A stretch of 64,000 nt of DNA from Bradyrhizobium manausense (GCF_018129685.1 NZ_JAFCLG010000007.1:1-64000); one strand, 5' to 3'; positions 46,416 to 54,435 are shown, counted from the first letter of the stretch. The notes: a model not told the origin generated them from the letters alone. Numbers and translations: made by a program.

Positions 46416-46718
46416 ATGAAACTGCCCTTCGCGGCCCTTGCCGCCGCCCTTGTGTGTCTGACTGTTGCGCCGGTCTTTGCGCAAACGCCGCCCGCTTCTC
46501 CGACCGCCACGGTGCCGGTTCCCGCCACCAAGCGCGTCAATTGCCTCGCAACCACTCAGAATTTGCAGGGTCAGGACAAGCGCGACCAGATGCAGCTCTG
46601 CATGGCGCAGGCGCGGCTCGATTGCCTGAAGCAGGCGATCGATCAGAAGGTCGTCGGTGAAGCGCGCAAGGCGGCGATCAAGACCTGCGTGGGCACGGAA
46701 GGCGCCGAGCAGAACTAG
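46416..46718 (+). CDS. PsiF-repeat-like secreted protein
   Basis: A 100-residue protein with a signal peptide (MKLPFAALAAALVCLTVAPVFAQ). The mature part has three Cys (VNCLATT, QLCMAQ, DCLKQ and KTCVGT) in the spacing of PsiF-repeat proteins, including KVVGEARKAAIKTCVG. Ribosome site tggaga precedes the ATG at 46416. PsiF is a phosphate-starvation-inducible family of unknown biochemical role. Confidence 0.75.
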   Translation: MKLPFAALAAALVCLTVAPVFAQTPPASPTATVPVPATKRVNCLATTQNLQGQDKRDQMQLCMAQARLDCLKQAIDQKVVGEARKAAIKTCVGTEGAEQN

Positions 46719-46734
46719 CCGGCGGCGCGGGGCC

Positions 46735-46962
46735 TCACGATTGCGGTCTCGGCGCGTTCGGAAAATGCCGCTGCAGCACGGCGGTAGGCGTGGCGTAGGC
46801 TTCCTGCAGGTCTACGCTCCAGTACTTCAATTCGTCGAGCGGTATCCGCATGTCCGTGATGGCGCAGCGCACGAAAGTCCCCGGCGAGATCACGCGGAAA
46901 TCGCCGTCGAGATATTGCACCTGGGCTTCGCCATGCCCCGAGGGGCCGAACTTGTTCAGCAC
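46735..46962 (-). CDS. DUF2093 domain protein
   Basis: A 75-residue protein of the DUF2093 family (AQVQYLDGDFRVISPGTFVRCAITDMRIPLDELKYW). A conserved small alphaproteobacterial protein whose role is unknown. It is convergent with the PsiF-like gene and separated from xseA by the dienelactone-hydrolase-like gene and repeats. Confidence 0.88.
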   Translation of the reverse strand: MLNKFGPSGHGEAQVQYLDGDFRVISPGTFVRCAITDMRIPLDELKYWSVDLQEAYATPTAVLQRHFPNAPRPQS

Positions 46963-47138
46963 GGTCGAAAGTCTCCGTGGGAGGGCCTCCTGGGAAAACC
47001 TCGGAGGGCACGATGTGTCGGACTTGAAATAGCATAGATGGGGTGGCTTGTCCGCCCGTTAAACCCACCGGTTTGTGATGTTTTGCCGCCGTTTGCGCAT
47101 GATAGTGCTTGAGGCCGTGCGGCCCTCCTGAGAGTCCG

Positions 47139-47963
47139 ATGCGCCCCTTATTGTCCGCCCTGGTCCTGCTACTCTTGATGTCATCCGCGCATGCCGCGCC
47201 GGCGCCGCAGGCCGTCGAGATTCCGCTGTCATCAGGCGTCCTGCATGCGCAGCTGTTCAAGCCCGAAGGGGAGGGACCGTTTCCGGCCGTGATCGCGCTG
47301 CACGGCTGCGGCGGCCTCGGCAGCCATTCCGAGTCCGTGTCGCCGCGCTATCGCGACTGGGCCGAGCGCCTGCTCAAATCGGGCAATGCCGTGCTGCTGC
47401 CCGACAGCTACGGCTCGCGCGAGCTCGGGCCGCAATGCCGCGTCAAGGAGGTCCACGTCAAGGCACGGCGCGAGCGCGTCACCGACATCGCGGCCTCGCG
47501 TGCCTGGCTGATGAAGCAGAGCTGGGTGGCGCGCGACCGTGTCAGCCTGATCGGCTGGGCCAATGGCGCCAGCGCCCTGCTCTGGGCGGTGCGCCCGCAG
47601 AGCGCGGCGCGCGATGCAGGGCCGGATTTCCGCGCCGCGATCGCGTTCTATCCGGATTGCCGGATTTCCGCCGGCCTCGGCTGGAGCGCGCGGGTCCCGA
47701 CTCTGGTGCTGATCGGCGCCCTCGACGACGTCTCCTCGCCGCCGGCCTGCCGCCAGATGGTGGATGGCGCCCATGGCCGCAGCGCGCTCGCGCGCATCGT
47801 GGTCTATCCCGGCGCCTATCACGATTTCGACCGCGCCAACACGCCGCTGCATGCGGCCTCCGCCAGCTCCGATGCCGCCGTTCCCGAGCACGGTCATCTC
47901 GGCACGGATGCCGAGGCGCGCGCGGAGTCGCAGAAGGAAGTGGCGGAGTGGCTGGCGCGATAG
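47139..47963 (+). CDS. dienelactone-hydrolase-like exported protein without the nucleophile
   Basis: A 274-residue alpha/beta-hydrolase of the dienelactone hydrolase family, with a signal peptide (MRPLLSALVLLLLMSSAHAA). The oxyanion region is IALHGCGGLG. The position of the nucleophile is GWANGA: residue 141 is Ala where Ser or Cys is expected. The Asp (GALDDVSSP) and the His (GAYHDFD) are kept. It may be a pseudoenzyme that still binds ligand. The start begins the signal; an upstream in-frame ATG at 47109 would add 10 residues. Confidence 0.8.
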   Translation: MRPLLSALVLLLLMSSAHAAPAPQAVEIPLSSGVLHAQLFKPEGEGPFPAVIALHGCGGLGSHSESVSPRYRDWAERLLKSGNAVLLPDSYGSRELGPQCRVKEVHVKARRERVTDIAASRAWLMKQSWVARDRVSLIGWANGASALLWAVRPQSAARDAGPDFRAAIAFYPDCRISAGLGWSARVPTLVLIGALDDVSSPPACRQMVDGAHGRSALARIVVYPGAYHDFDRANTPLHAASASSDAAVPEHGHLGTDAEARAESQKEVAEWLAR

Positions 47964-48009
47964 GTGCGATGCCTTAGTTCGACCATGATGTCGGCTAAAC
48001 GCATCGCTC

Positions 48010-48159
48010 ATGCGCAACCGCTTCATCATCTTCTCCTCCGCACTGGTCGTCTTCACCGTCGCGGTCTTCCTGTTCGAAGCCCAGGCCGGCGCGCCCCCGC
48101 GCGCGCCCGAGCATTGCGGCTTCTGGACCACTATCGACGCGGGCTTGTCCTGTAGGTAG
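48010..48159 (+). CDS. small exported protein, 49 residues
   Basis: MRNRFIIFSSALVVFTVAVF is a clear signal peptide, and the mature end is PEHCGFWTTIDAGLSCR with two Cys. The length and the clean signal suggest a real gene, although the ribosome site is weak and no family is known to me. It lies between the dienelactone-hydrolase-like gene and a block of repeats. Confidence 0.6.
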   Translation: MRNRFIIFSSALVVFTVAVFLFEAQAGAPPRAPEHCGFWTTIDAGLSCR

Positions 48160-48183
48160 GGGGCTACGGGCTGCCTCAACGCC

Positions 48184-48268
48184 GTCATTGCGAGCGGAGC
48201 GAAGCAATCCAGATTGTCTCTGCGGAGGGATTCTGGATTGCTTCGTCGCAAGGGCTCGTCGCAATGAC
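48184..48268. repeat. dispersed repeat with gcaatgac ends (gcgaagcaatcc type)
   Basis: The arms gtcattgcgagcggagcgaa and gtcgcaatgac, with inner copies gcaatccagattg and ctggattgcttcg in inverted orientation, form a long hairpin. This motif is widespread in bradyrhizobial intergenic DNA by my memory. It lies beside the B repeat at 48301-48400. Confidence 0.8.
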
Positions 48269-48300
48269 GAGGATGGGCTGCGTGCATCCCCAACACCAGT

Positions 48301-48400
48301 GTCATCGCCCGGCTTGACCGGGCGATCCAGTACGCCGAGACGTCTGTGATTTATCGAAAAGCCGCGGCGTACTGGATTCCCCGCTTTCGCGGGGAATGAC
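48301..48400. repeat. dispersed REP-like repeat, family B copy
   Basis: The left part gtcatcgcccggcttgaccg and right part cccgctttcgcggggaatgac enclose the core gatccagtacgccgagac and gcggcgtactgg shared with 23008-23110 and 60478-60598. Confidence 0.85.
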
Positions 48401-48428
48401 AGTGAGGGCGACGCGCCGCCATCGCGCC

Positions 48429-50063
48429 TCAGAACAAACTGCCCTGATCCACCGGCTTCGCCACGCGCTTCGGCGCAGGCTTCGCCTCCTGCGCCGCGGG
48501 CTTCGGCTGCGCGCGCTTCGGCGTCGGCTCGGTGCGATCCGCATCCGCTGTCGCGCCCACGCGGCCATCGGCGAACTCGATCGCGATCCGCGCATTCGGG
48601 CCGACGCTGTCGGCCGAATGCAGCGGATGCCCGGCCTCGTCGCGCACCAGCGCGAAGCCGCGGGCGAGCACGCCGCGATAGGACAGTGCCGAGAGCAGCT
48701 TGCCGCTGGCCTCGACGCGGGCGTCCAGCCGCTGCAGCAGCGTGATCAGCGCGCGGCCCGCGCGTTCGGAGAGCCGTTGCGTGCGCTCGCGCTGGCGGGC
48801 AATGGCGTTGCGCTGCGCCTGCGCGTTGGAGAGCCTTGAGGCACGCAGGCGCACCTCAAGCCCGGCAAACCGGTCGCGGCGTTGCCGCAACAGCGAGCGC
48901 GCGGAGAGACCAAGCCGCTCGCCGCACACCGTGAGCCGGTGCCCCGCCTGCGCGACCTGGCCGTGCAGCACGCGCAGCGTCAGTTTTGAACTCGCCGCGG
49001 TGAACCTGCGGAAATGCGCATGCGTGTTGGCCTTGAGCCCGCGGGGCAGGGCGCTGCTCGCCGAATCCAGCCGCTGCCGCGGGATCGCAAGGAGATCGCC
49101 GGCGGCGGGCAGCGCGCGCGCCGCCGCACGCAACTCGCTGCGCCGGCTCTCATGCGCGCGTTGCCAATAGGCGCGCGTGCGGCGCGCCAGATCAGCGACC
49201 TCGACGAACAATTCGCTGCGCACCGGCACCGCCATCTCGGCCGCCGCCGTCGGCGTCGGCGCGCGCTTGTCGGCGACGAAATCGATCAGCGTGATATCCG
49301 TCTCGTGCCCCACCGCCGAGATCAGCGGGATCATGCTCTCGGCCGCTGCGCGCACTACGATCTCCTCGTTGAACGACCAGAGGTCCTCCAGCGAGCCGCC
49401 GCCGCGCGCGACGATGAGAACGTCGGGCCGCGGAATCCTGCCGCCCTCCGGCAGCGCATTGAAGCCGCGGATCGCGGCCGCGACCTGTTCGGCCGAACCT
49501 TCGCCCTGCACCTTCACCGGCCACACCAGCACGTGGCGGGGAAAGCGGTCCTCCAACCGGTGCAGGATGTCGCGGATGACGGCGCCGGTCGGCGAGGTCA
49601 CCACGCCGATCACCTCGGGCAGCCAGGGCAGGAGCTGCTTGCGCGCCTCGTCGAACAGGCCTTCGGCGGCGAGCTTCTTCTTGCGCTCCTCCATCAGCGC
49701 CATCAGCGCGCCGATGCCGGCCGGCTCCAGCGCCTCGATGACGATCTGGTATTTCGACGAGCCCGGATAGGTCGTCAGCTTGCCTGTCGCGATCACCTCG
49801 AGCCCCTCCTGGGGCTTGAAGCGCATGCGGCCGTGCACGCCCTTCCAGATCACCGCCTCGATCTTGGCGCTCTCGTCCTTGAGCGCGAAATAGCAGTGGC
49901 CGGAGGAATGGGCGCCGCGGAACCCGGAGATCTCGCCGCGGACCCGGACATGGCCATAGGTGTCCTCCACCGTCCGCTTCAGGGACTGGGAGAGCTCGGA
50001 GACGGTGAATTCGGGCGTATTGGGCAGCGGTTCCGCAGGCGGCATCGGCAAACGATTCGGCAT
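48429..50063 (-). CDS. xseA: exodeoxyribonuclease VII large subunit
   Basis: A 544-residue large subunit of exonuclease VII, which degrades single-stranded DNA. The N-terminal OB domain (YGHVRVRGEISGFRGAHSSGHCYF) is followed by the catalytic region with TSPTGAVIRDILHRL, VARGGGSLEDLWSFNEE, and SAVGHETDITLIDFVADKRAPTPTAAAE, then a long helical segment. The last 45 residues are Lys/Pro/Ala-rich and end QGSLF, a potential beta-clamp-binding pentapeptide. It is divergent from the alpha/beta-hydrolase gene at 50183. Confidence 0.95.
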   Translation of the reverse strand: MPNRLPMPPAEPLPNTPEFTVSELSQSLKRTVEDTYGHVRVRGEISGFRGAHSSGHCYFALKDESAKIEAVIWKGVHGRMRFKPQEGLEVIATGKLTTYPGSSKYQIVIEALEPAGIGALMALMEERKKKLAAEGLFDEARKQLLPWLPEVIGVVTSPTGAVIRDILHRLEDRFPRHVLVWPVKVQGEGSAEQVAAAIRGFNALPEGGRIPRPDVLIVARGGGSLEDLWSFNEEIVVRAAAESMIPLISAVGHETDITLIDFVADKRAPTPTAAAEMAVPVRSELFVEVADLARRTRAYWQRAHESRRSELRAAARALPAAGDLLAIPRQRLDSASSALPRGLKANTHAHFRRFTAASSKLTLRVLHGQVAQAGHRLTVCGERLGLSARSLLRQRRDRFAGLEVRLRASRLSNAQAQRNAIARQRERTQRLSERAGRALITLLQRLDARVEASGKLLSALSYRGVLARGFALVRDEAGHPLHSADSVGPNARIAIEFADGRVGATADADRTEPTPKRAQPKPAAQEAKPAPKRVAKPVDQGSLF

Positions 50064-50126
50064 ATTGGGGTCGTGTGGGACGTTAAGGATTTTCGCCTGA
50101 GAGCGCGAATCCCGCTCTTGATCTCA

Positions 50127-50153
50127 AGAGTACTCTGTAATATAGAGTTCTCT
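50127..50153. promoter_or_regulatory. paired palindromic sites upstream of a hydrolase
   Basis: agagtactct (50127-50136) is a perfect 10-bp palindrome, and agagttctct (50144-50153) is a near copy, with 17 bp between equivalent positions. The AT-rich stretch lies between xseA and the plus-strand hydrolase (start at 50183). The layout suggests two dimer-binding sites of one repressor, possibly overlapping the promoter. Confidence 0.5.
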
Positions 50154-50182
50154 ATTGGTAATCTGGTCAGGGAGTTCTAGCC

Positions 50183-51193
50183 ATGGCGATGCTGGTGCTG
50201 CGAGGTGCGCTGAACGTGCTGAAATGGGGTCTGGTCGCGGTCGGCGCCGTGGCGCTGATCTTCACCGCCCTGATCGCGACGCCGCTGGAGCGGCCCCCGG
50301 AGATGCGCTCGGTCTCGGAGTCGGTCAAAGGCGTCGATTTCTCGACCCTGCCGGTGCTGGAGCGTTTCCAGGCCCGCGACGGCACCTGGCTCGGCTACCG
50401 CCACTATCAGGCGAAGGGGGCGGAGACGGGTCGCGGCGCGATCTTCATCCATGGCTCCTCCGCCTCGTCTGCGACCGTCAACCACGCGCTGACGGCGGCG
50501 ATGGCCGCCCACGGCGTCGAAACCTGGGCGCTCGACACCCGCGGCCACGGCGCCTCGGGCACGCATGGCGACATCGGTTATGTCGGCCAGCTCGAGGACG
50601 ACCTCGTCGACTTCGTCGCACATATCCGCAGAAGCGCGCCGGATCTGCCGCTGACATTGATTGGCCATTCCGCCGGCGCCGGTTTCTCGCTGCGCATCGC
50701 CGCGACGCCGATCATCCAGGATCTGTTCGTCCGCACCGTGCTGGTCGCGCCCTATCTCGGCTATGACGCGCCGACCAATGTCGCGCATTCCGGCGGCTGG
50801 GCCAATGCCGACATCCCGCGTCTGCTGGGGCTCGCCGCCTTGCGCAAGCTCGGCATCGATTGCTGCGCGCAGCTCCAGGTGCTCGCCTTCGCGGTGCCGC
50901 CGGGTTCGGCGCTCTATCTGACGCCTGTTTATTCCGACCGCCTGATGCGCAATTTCGCCACGCGCGGCTACCGCGTCGATCTGCCTGCCGTGACGCATCC
51001 GATGACGATCTTCGGCGGCACTGAAGACGAGATGATGATCTCGGCCAAATACACGGACGTCGTGCAGGCGATCAAGCCTTCCATCGACGTCAAGATCATC
51101 GACGGCGTCAACCACATGGGCATGGTCACGGCCCCGAAGGCTGTGAATGCGATTGCCGAGGACGTAGCGACGCGCGGGAGCGGGCAGTCGTGA
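50183..51193 (+). CDS. membrane-anchored alpha/beta hydrolase
   Basis: A 336-residue hydrolase with an N-terminal membrane helix (about residues 12-32). The oxyanion region is IFIHGSSAS, the nucleophile elbow is LIGHSAGAGFSL with Ser at about residue 163, and the Asp and His lie in GTEDEMM and GVNHMGM. Two ATG codons at 50183 and 50189 are possible; the first is preferred because gggag lies upstream. Substrate unknown. The paired palindromes at 50127-50153 suggest regulation. Confidence 0.85.
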   Translation: MAMLVLRGALNVLKWGLVAVGAVALIFTALIATPLERPPEMRSVSESVKGVDFSTLPVLERFQARDGTWLGYRHYQAKGAETGRGAIFIHGSSASSATVNHALTAAMAAHGVETWALDTRGHGASGTHGDIGYVGQLEDDLVDFVAHIRRSAPDLPLTLIGHSAGAGFSLRIAATPIIQDLFVRTVLVAPYLGYDAPTNVAHSGGWANADIPRLLGLAALRKLGIDCCAQLQVLAFAVPPGSALYLTPVYSDRLMRNFATRGYRVDLPAVTHPMTIFGGTEDEMMISAKYTDVVQAIKPSIDVKIIDGVNHMGMVTAPKAVNAIAEDVATRGSGQS

Positions 51194-51258
51194 TGCGGCC
51201 TGCTGCTGGCAGGGCATTCGCAGATGAGAGCGAACGATGGAGCGGCATCGGCGGTAAG

Positions 51259-51427
51259 CTCCCTCCCCCGCTTGCGGGGGAGGGTTGGGGAGAGGGCTGT
51301 CTCAGCACTGGGACCGTCGCGACTTGCGGAGAAAATCCCCAAGCGGAGAGAGCCCTCACCCGCCGCGCGCGGGACGATGCTGGCGCATCGCCCGGGGCGC
51401 GTCGGCCTCTCCCGCAAGCGGGAGCGG
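51259..51427. repeat. dispersed palindromic repeat, family A copy 3
   Basis: Hairpin ctccctcccccgcttgcggg with its complement, then gagagccctcaccc and a second arm cggcctctcccgcaagcggg, as in the other A copies. It fills most of the 300-bp gap between the hydrolase and the YciB-like gene, where no other feature is visible. Confidence 0.85.
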
Positions 51428-51497
51428 CGGGAGCAAGCCGCGCAGTCCGCCTAAAATCCATATGCGATTGTCCTGCCGTTGCAGGCAAGCCGTGGAG

Positions 51498-52094
51498 ATG
51501 TCAGTGAAAAACCTGTTCGAAGCGGCCAAACTCCTGCTGCTCGACATGGCGGCGACGCTGTTCTTTCTCGCGCTTTATCTGCTGACCCACAACGTGCCCC
51601 TGTCGGTCGTGCTCGGCATGGTGCTGGGCGTGGCCCAGATCGGCTGGCAATTCGCGCGTCGCAAGCCGGTCGACACCATGCAATGGATGAGCCTGTTCCT
51701 GGTGCTCGGCGCCGGCACCGTCACGCTGATCACCGCCGATCCGCGCTTCGTGATGATCAAGCCGAGCGTCATCTACGTCATCGTCGGCGTCGTGATGCTG
51801 AAGCGGGGATGGATGAACCGCTACCTGCCGCCGATCGCGATGGAGCTGGTGCCTGATGTCGCCAACATTGCCGGCTACGCCTGGTCGGCGCTGATGTTCG
51901 TCTCCGCGGCGCTGAACGTGATCGTCGCGCTCAATGTCGACGTTGCGACCTGGTCGATCACCATGTCGATCTACGGCATCGTCAGCAAAGCCTTGATGTT
52001 CCTGGCGAGCTACGTGGTCATGCGCACCATCGGTGCTGCGCGCCGCAGGCGTGCCGCCAGCCGCCAGCACGATGCCGCGATGATGCCGGGTTGA
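51498..52094 (+). CDS. YciB/IspZ-like septation-associated membrane protein
   Basis: A 198-residue inner-membrane protein with five predicted helices. The blocks LGVAQIGWQFARRKPVDTMQWMSLFLVL, TVTLITADPRFVMIKPSVIYVIVGV and WATLSI-like ends resemble YciB (intracellular septation protein A), which affects cell length and envelope integrity. Length is close to the family's. The start at 51498 has tggag upstream. The next gene begins only 11 bp after its stop, so the three genes to 52956 are probably one operon. Confidence 0.78.
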   Translation: MSVKNLFEAAKLLLLDMAATLFFLALYLLTHNVPLSVVLGMVLGVAQIGWQFARRKPVDTMQWMSLFLVLGAGTVTLITADPRFVMIKPSVIYVIVGVVMLKRGWMNRYLPPIAMELVPDVANIAGYAWSALMFVSAALNVIVALNVDVATWSITMSIYGIVSKALMFLASYVVMRTIGAARRRRAASRQHDAAMMPG

Positions 52095-52105
52095 TGGGGG
52101 CGGAC

Positions 52106-52657
52106 ATGATCGACAGCAAGCAGGCGGCCGAATCGCTCGCCGAGATCGACGATATCGTCCAGCGCGTGAAGCAATCGCAGCTCTACGAGCTCGCCAGCAC
52201 AGCCGCCATCTGGTGGGGCGTGCTGGTTTTCGCCGGCAACGTCATCACATGGCTGTGGCCAACTTACGCGCGCTACGCCTGGCCCGCCGTCGACATCCTC
52301 GGTGTCGGCGGCCTGGTCGCGATTCGGTTGCTCACCCCGCCGCGGCCGCACGCGCCAAGCTTCGACATCAGGATCGTGCTTGTCTTCGTGCTGTTCTTCG
52401 CGTTCGGCAATCTCTGCACCAGCGTGCTCGGTCATTTCGGCGGGCGTGAGCTCGGCGCGTTCTGGCCGATCTATTTCATGCTGTTCTACACGCTCGCCGG
52501 CCTCTGGTTCGGCCATGCCTTCGTCGCGATCGGCCTCGTCATCACCGCGCTGACGCTGATCGGCTTCTTCACGATCGGCGAAGCCTTCCCGCTCTGGATG
52601 GCCTTCGTCAACGGCGGCGGCCTGATCGTCGGCGGCCTCTGGATGCGGCGCATCTGA
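52106..52657 (+). CDS. multi-pass membrane protein of unknown function
   Basis: A 183-residue protein. A helical soluble N terminus (MIDSKQAAESLAEIDDIVQRVKQSQLYELAS) is followed by five to six membrane helices. The start at 52106 is preferred because gggggcgg lies directly upstream; ATG 52094 or TTG 52091 would lengthen it. Its stop overlaps the start of the winged-helix regulator by 1 bp, so the regulator probably controls this gene or senses with it (inference). Confidence 0.75.
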   Translation: MIDSKQAAESLAEIDDIVQRVKQSQLYELASTAAIWWGVLVFAGNVITWLWPTYARYAWPAVDILGVGGLVAIRLLTPPRPHAPSFDIRIVLVFVLFFAFGNLCTSVLGHFGGRELGAFWPIYFMLFYTLAGLWFGHAFVAIGLVITALTLIGFFTIGEAFPLWMAFVNGGGLIVGGLWMRRI

Positions 52658-52956
52658 TGGCCGAGCTCGACGACATCATCCATCAGCCGCTGCGGCTGAA
52701 GATCATGGCAGCCCTCAACGCCCTGCCGGTCGCATCAGGCCTGGAATTCGCGCGGCTGAAGAAACTCACCGGCGCCACCGACGGCAATCTCGGCGCGCAC
52801 ATCGAGACACTGGCGAAGGCCGGCTATGTCTCGGTGGAAAAGGCATTCGTGGGGAAGAAGCCGCAGACGACGGTGACTGCTACAGCCACCGGCCGCGGCG
52901 CGTTCGCGCGGCATGTGGCGACGTTGCAGGAGATCATTGCGGGGAAGCAGGGGTGA
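52657..52956 (+). CDS. winged-helix transcriptional regulator (HTH_34-like)
   Basis: A 99-residue DNA-binding protein. IHQPLRLKIMAALNALP, LEFARLKKLTGATDGNLGAHIETLAKAGYVSVEK and TTVTATATGRGAFARHVATL follow the family of small winged-helix proteins related to MarR/ArsR (HTH_34). The ATG overlaps the preceding stop. Such regulators are often encoded right after the membrane protein they regulate. Confidence 0.85.
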   Translation: MAELDDIIHQPLRLKIMAALNALPVASGLEFARLKKLTGATDGNLGAHIETLAKAGYVSVEKAFVGKKPQTTVTATATGRGAFARHVATLQEIIAGKQG

Positions 52957-52982
52957 TCGTCTGAAGCCTCACTGCTAGTTCC

Positions 52983-53113
52983 GTCATCCTGAGGTGCGAG
53001 TGGCGCGATGCGTCAGCATCGCGCCGGGAGCCTCGAAGGATGAACGGCCCCGCTGCAGCAGCCGGGCCGTCGCCCTTCGAGGGCCGCTGAAGAAGCGGCC
53101 ACCTCAGGATGAC
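52983..53113. repeat. dispersed hairpin repeat (gtcatcctgaggtg type)
   Basis: The left arm gtcatcctgaggtgcgagtg and right arm cggccacctcaggatgac, with inner parts gcctcgaaggatgaacggcc and gccgtcgcccttcgaggg, form a long double hairpin. Elements of this kind are common between rhizobial genes. It marks the left edge of the accessory region. Confidence 0.8.
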
Positions 53114-53127
53114 GGATGACGATGACA

Positions 53128-53181
53128 GTGCACTAAATGATGTCAACCGATGCTTTGGCTTCGGCTTTGGATTTAGTGCAC
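53128..53181. repeat. boundary palindrome 1 (gtgcactaaat repeat)
   Basis: The 11-bp arms gtgcactaaat (53128-53138) and atttagtgcac (53171-53181) are perfect inverted copies separated by 32 bp. The sequence continues ccgtctccgtaat into the start codon at 53192. Related sites are at 53578-53607, 54436-54458 and 54513-54546. Confidence 0.85.
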
Positions 53182-53191
53182 CGTCTCCGTA

Positions 53192-53551
53192 ATGGCATAC
53201 TCCAATTGTGGACCTACTACCGTGAGTCAGCTGGCGACCAGGGCTTGGCGAGCATGCTCTGCGCTCGGCTTGCGGGTCGAGCTAGGGTTTCGGCTCGTGC
53301 CGTCGAGCGGTCAAGCCGTCGTTACGGTCGCGCGAATTGCGGATCTTGGAGCTCCTAACGGAATGCTCTTGTTTCGCGCTTACGACGGAATTCGCGGCCA
53401 TGTTCAGGAATTGCAGGATGCCGGCTACGGTTTCTCGGTCGTCGACGAGCCCCGGCCGGACGAAGAGTTCGACGTGACAGCATTTCAAGAAATGTTCCGC
53501 GATTGGGGGTGGAGCGGCCGGTTGGGAGCCAAGCCTGCTTGGATGCAATAG
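53192..53551 (+). CDS. hypothetical protein between two boundary palindromes
   Basis: A 119-residue protein. The second half, GMLLFRAYDGIRGHVQELQDAGYGFSVVDE, then acidic PRPDEEFDVTAFQEMFRDWGW, looks like a real domain with mixed alpha/beta pattern. The first 40 residues are less convincing and a later start is possible. The start codon lies 11 bp after one palindrome and the stop lies 27 bp before the next, so it has the form of a cassette. No family recognised. Confidence 0.55.
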   Translation: MAYSNCGPTTVSQLATRAWRACSALGLRVELGFRLVPSSGQAVVTVARIADLGAPNGMLLFRAYDGIRGHVQELQDAGYGFSVVDEPRPDEEFDVTAFQEMFRDWGWSGRLGAKPAWMQ

Positions 53552-53577
53552 TCTGAGGTCGCGAAGCGACAACAGAG

Positions 53578-53607
53578 TTACGGTGCAGTCCAGCACTGTC
53601 ACCGTAA
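53578..53607. repeat. boundary palindrome 2 (ttacggtg repeat)
   Basis: The arms ttacggtg (53578-53585) and caccgtaa (53600-53607) are perfect and enclose a centre with cagcactg. It shares the arm sequences with the palindrome at 54513-54546. Confidence 0.85.
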
Positions 53608-53629
53608 TTCCATTCGTCTGTTCCGACGG

Positions 53630-53905
53630 TCATGGCTTCGCAAGCGTCATACGAAGCAAACCATCGATCATATGCTTCTCATAATCACTTAGCGGTTCAC
53701 CGCGCTTAAGCTTCTCCGCAATCTTGTCATCACGCACAGCATTCAGCGCAAACTCCAACACATCACGAGTAAGAGGCTCATCCTTCTTCAAATTACGCCT
53801 CACACGATTCAACAGCTTATTGAAACGCTTACGCTCGGGATTCTTATCCTCCTCCATGAGCTGCAAAAACAGCTTAGAACTCTTAGCCGAATTGAATCTT
53901 CCCAT
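53630..53905 (-). CDS. small basic helical protein, low GC
   Basis: A 91-residue, Lys/Arg-rich, probably helical protein (MGRFNSAKSSKLFLQLMEED, then RFNKLLNRVRRNLKKDEPLTRDVLEFAL, DDKIAEKLKRGEPLSDYEKHMIDGLL). The ATG at 53905 has a strong ribosome site (aggagg) 7 bp upstream. Base composition is clearly lower in GC than the chromosome. The tail segment GEPLSDYEKHMI is a recognisable local repeat of the DEPLTRDVLEF pattern. No function can be given. The gene lies just after a palindrome. Confidence 0.7.
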   Translation of the reverse strand: MGRFNSAKSSKLFLQLMEEDKNPERKRFNKLLNRVRRNLKKDEPLTRDVLEFALNAVRDDKIAEKLKRGEPLSDYEKHMIDGLLRMTLAKP

Positions 53906-53981
53906 GCCTGCTCCTCCTATCGAGGAGGAAGACACATTTGGGAGCGCTTCGCAAATCTGCCGTTCAGTATTGCTCGCGCAT

Positions 53982-54338
53982 CTACGCTTTGTTGTGCTCA
54001 GACAATGCTGATATCCAGGAGCATAGTGCTGCCGGTATCGCTCCCACTGATGCATAATGGACGGACGGGCGCTCCCCCAGATAGCGCGCCCAGACCAAAG
54101 CAAGTACGGCGGTTGCACACGCCGTTATGGCGAGACGCACACAACGGTGCTGCTTGTACAACATCCCGTCGACAACGGCAGCAAAGCACGCGGGTATCAA
54201 GACGATGAAGTAAGCGAATTGTTCTGCAAAAAGCCAGAAACTAGCTTTCGGCAGGCCTTCCTTCAGTATCGAAGGAGCCACGAACACAAACAGCGCGAAC
54301 TGAGGCATGAGAAGCGGGAAGACAAGGATACGCATCAT
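53982..54338 (-). CDS. small multi-pass membrane protein
   Basis: A 118-residue protein with four hydrophobic segments (RILVFPLLMPQFALFVFVAP, FAYFIVLIPACFAAVVDGML, VRLAITACATAVLALVW and VGAIPAALCSWISAL). The layout resembles small proteins that Bradyrhizobium annotations call DUF5413, but this is a memory-based similarity. Two ATG codons start it; the second also fits. It lies between two boundary palindromes and next to the basic protein gene. Confidence 0.6.
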   Translation of the reverse strand: MMRILVFPLLMPQFALFVFVAPSILKEGLPKASFWLFAEQFAYFIVLIPACFAAVVDGMLYKQHRCVRLAITACATAVLALVWARYLGERPSVHYASVGAIPAALCSWISALSEHNKA

Positions 54339-54435
54339 TCGGACACCATAACCCGGATCTCAGCTTCGCTTTTGTGCAGATTTTCAGGAGTCTTCGGGAG
54401 GCGCATAAACTCGGCACGAGCTGTGGAGCTGTGGA

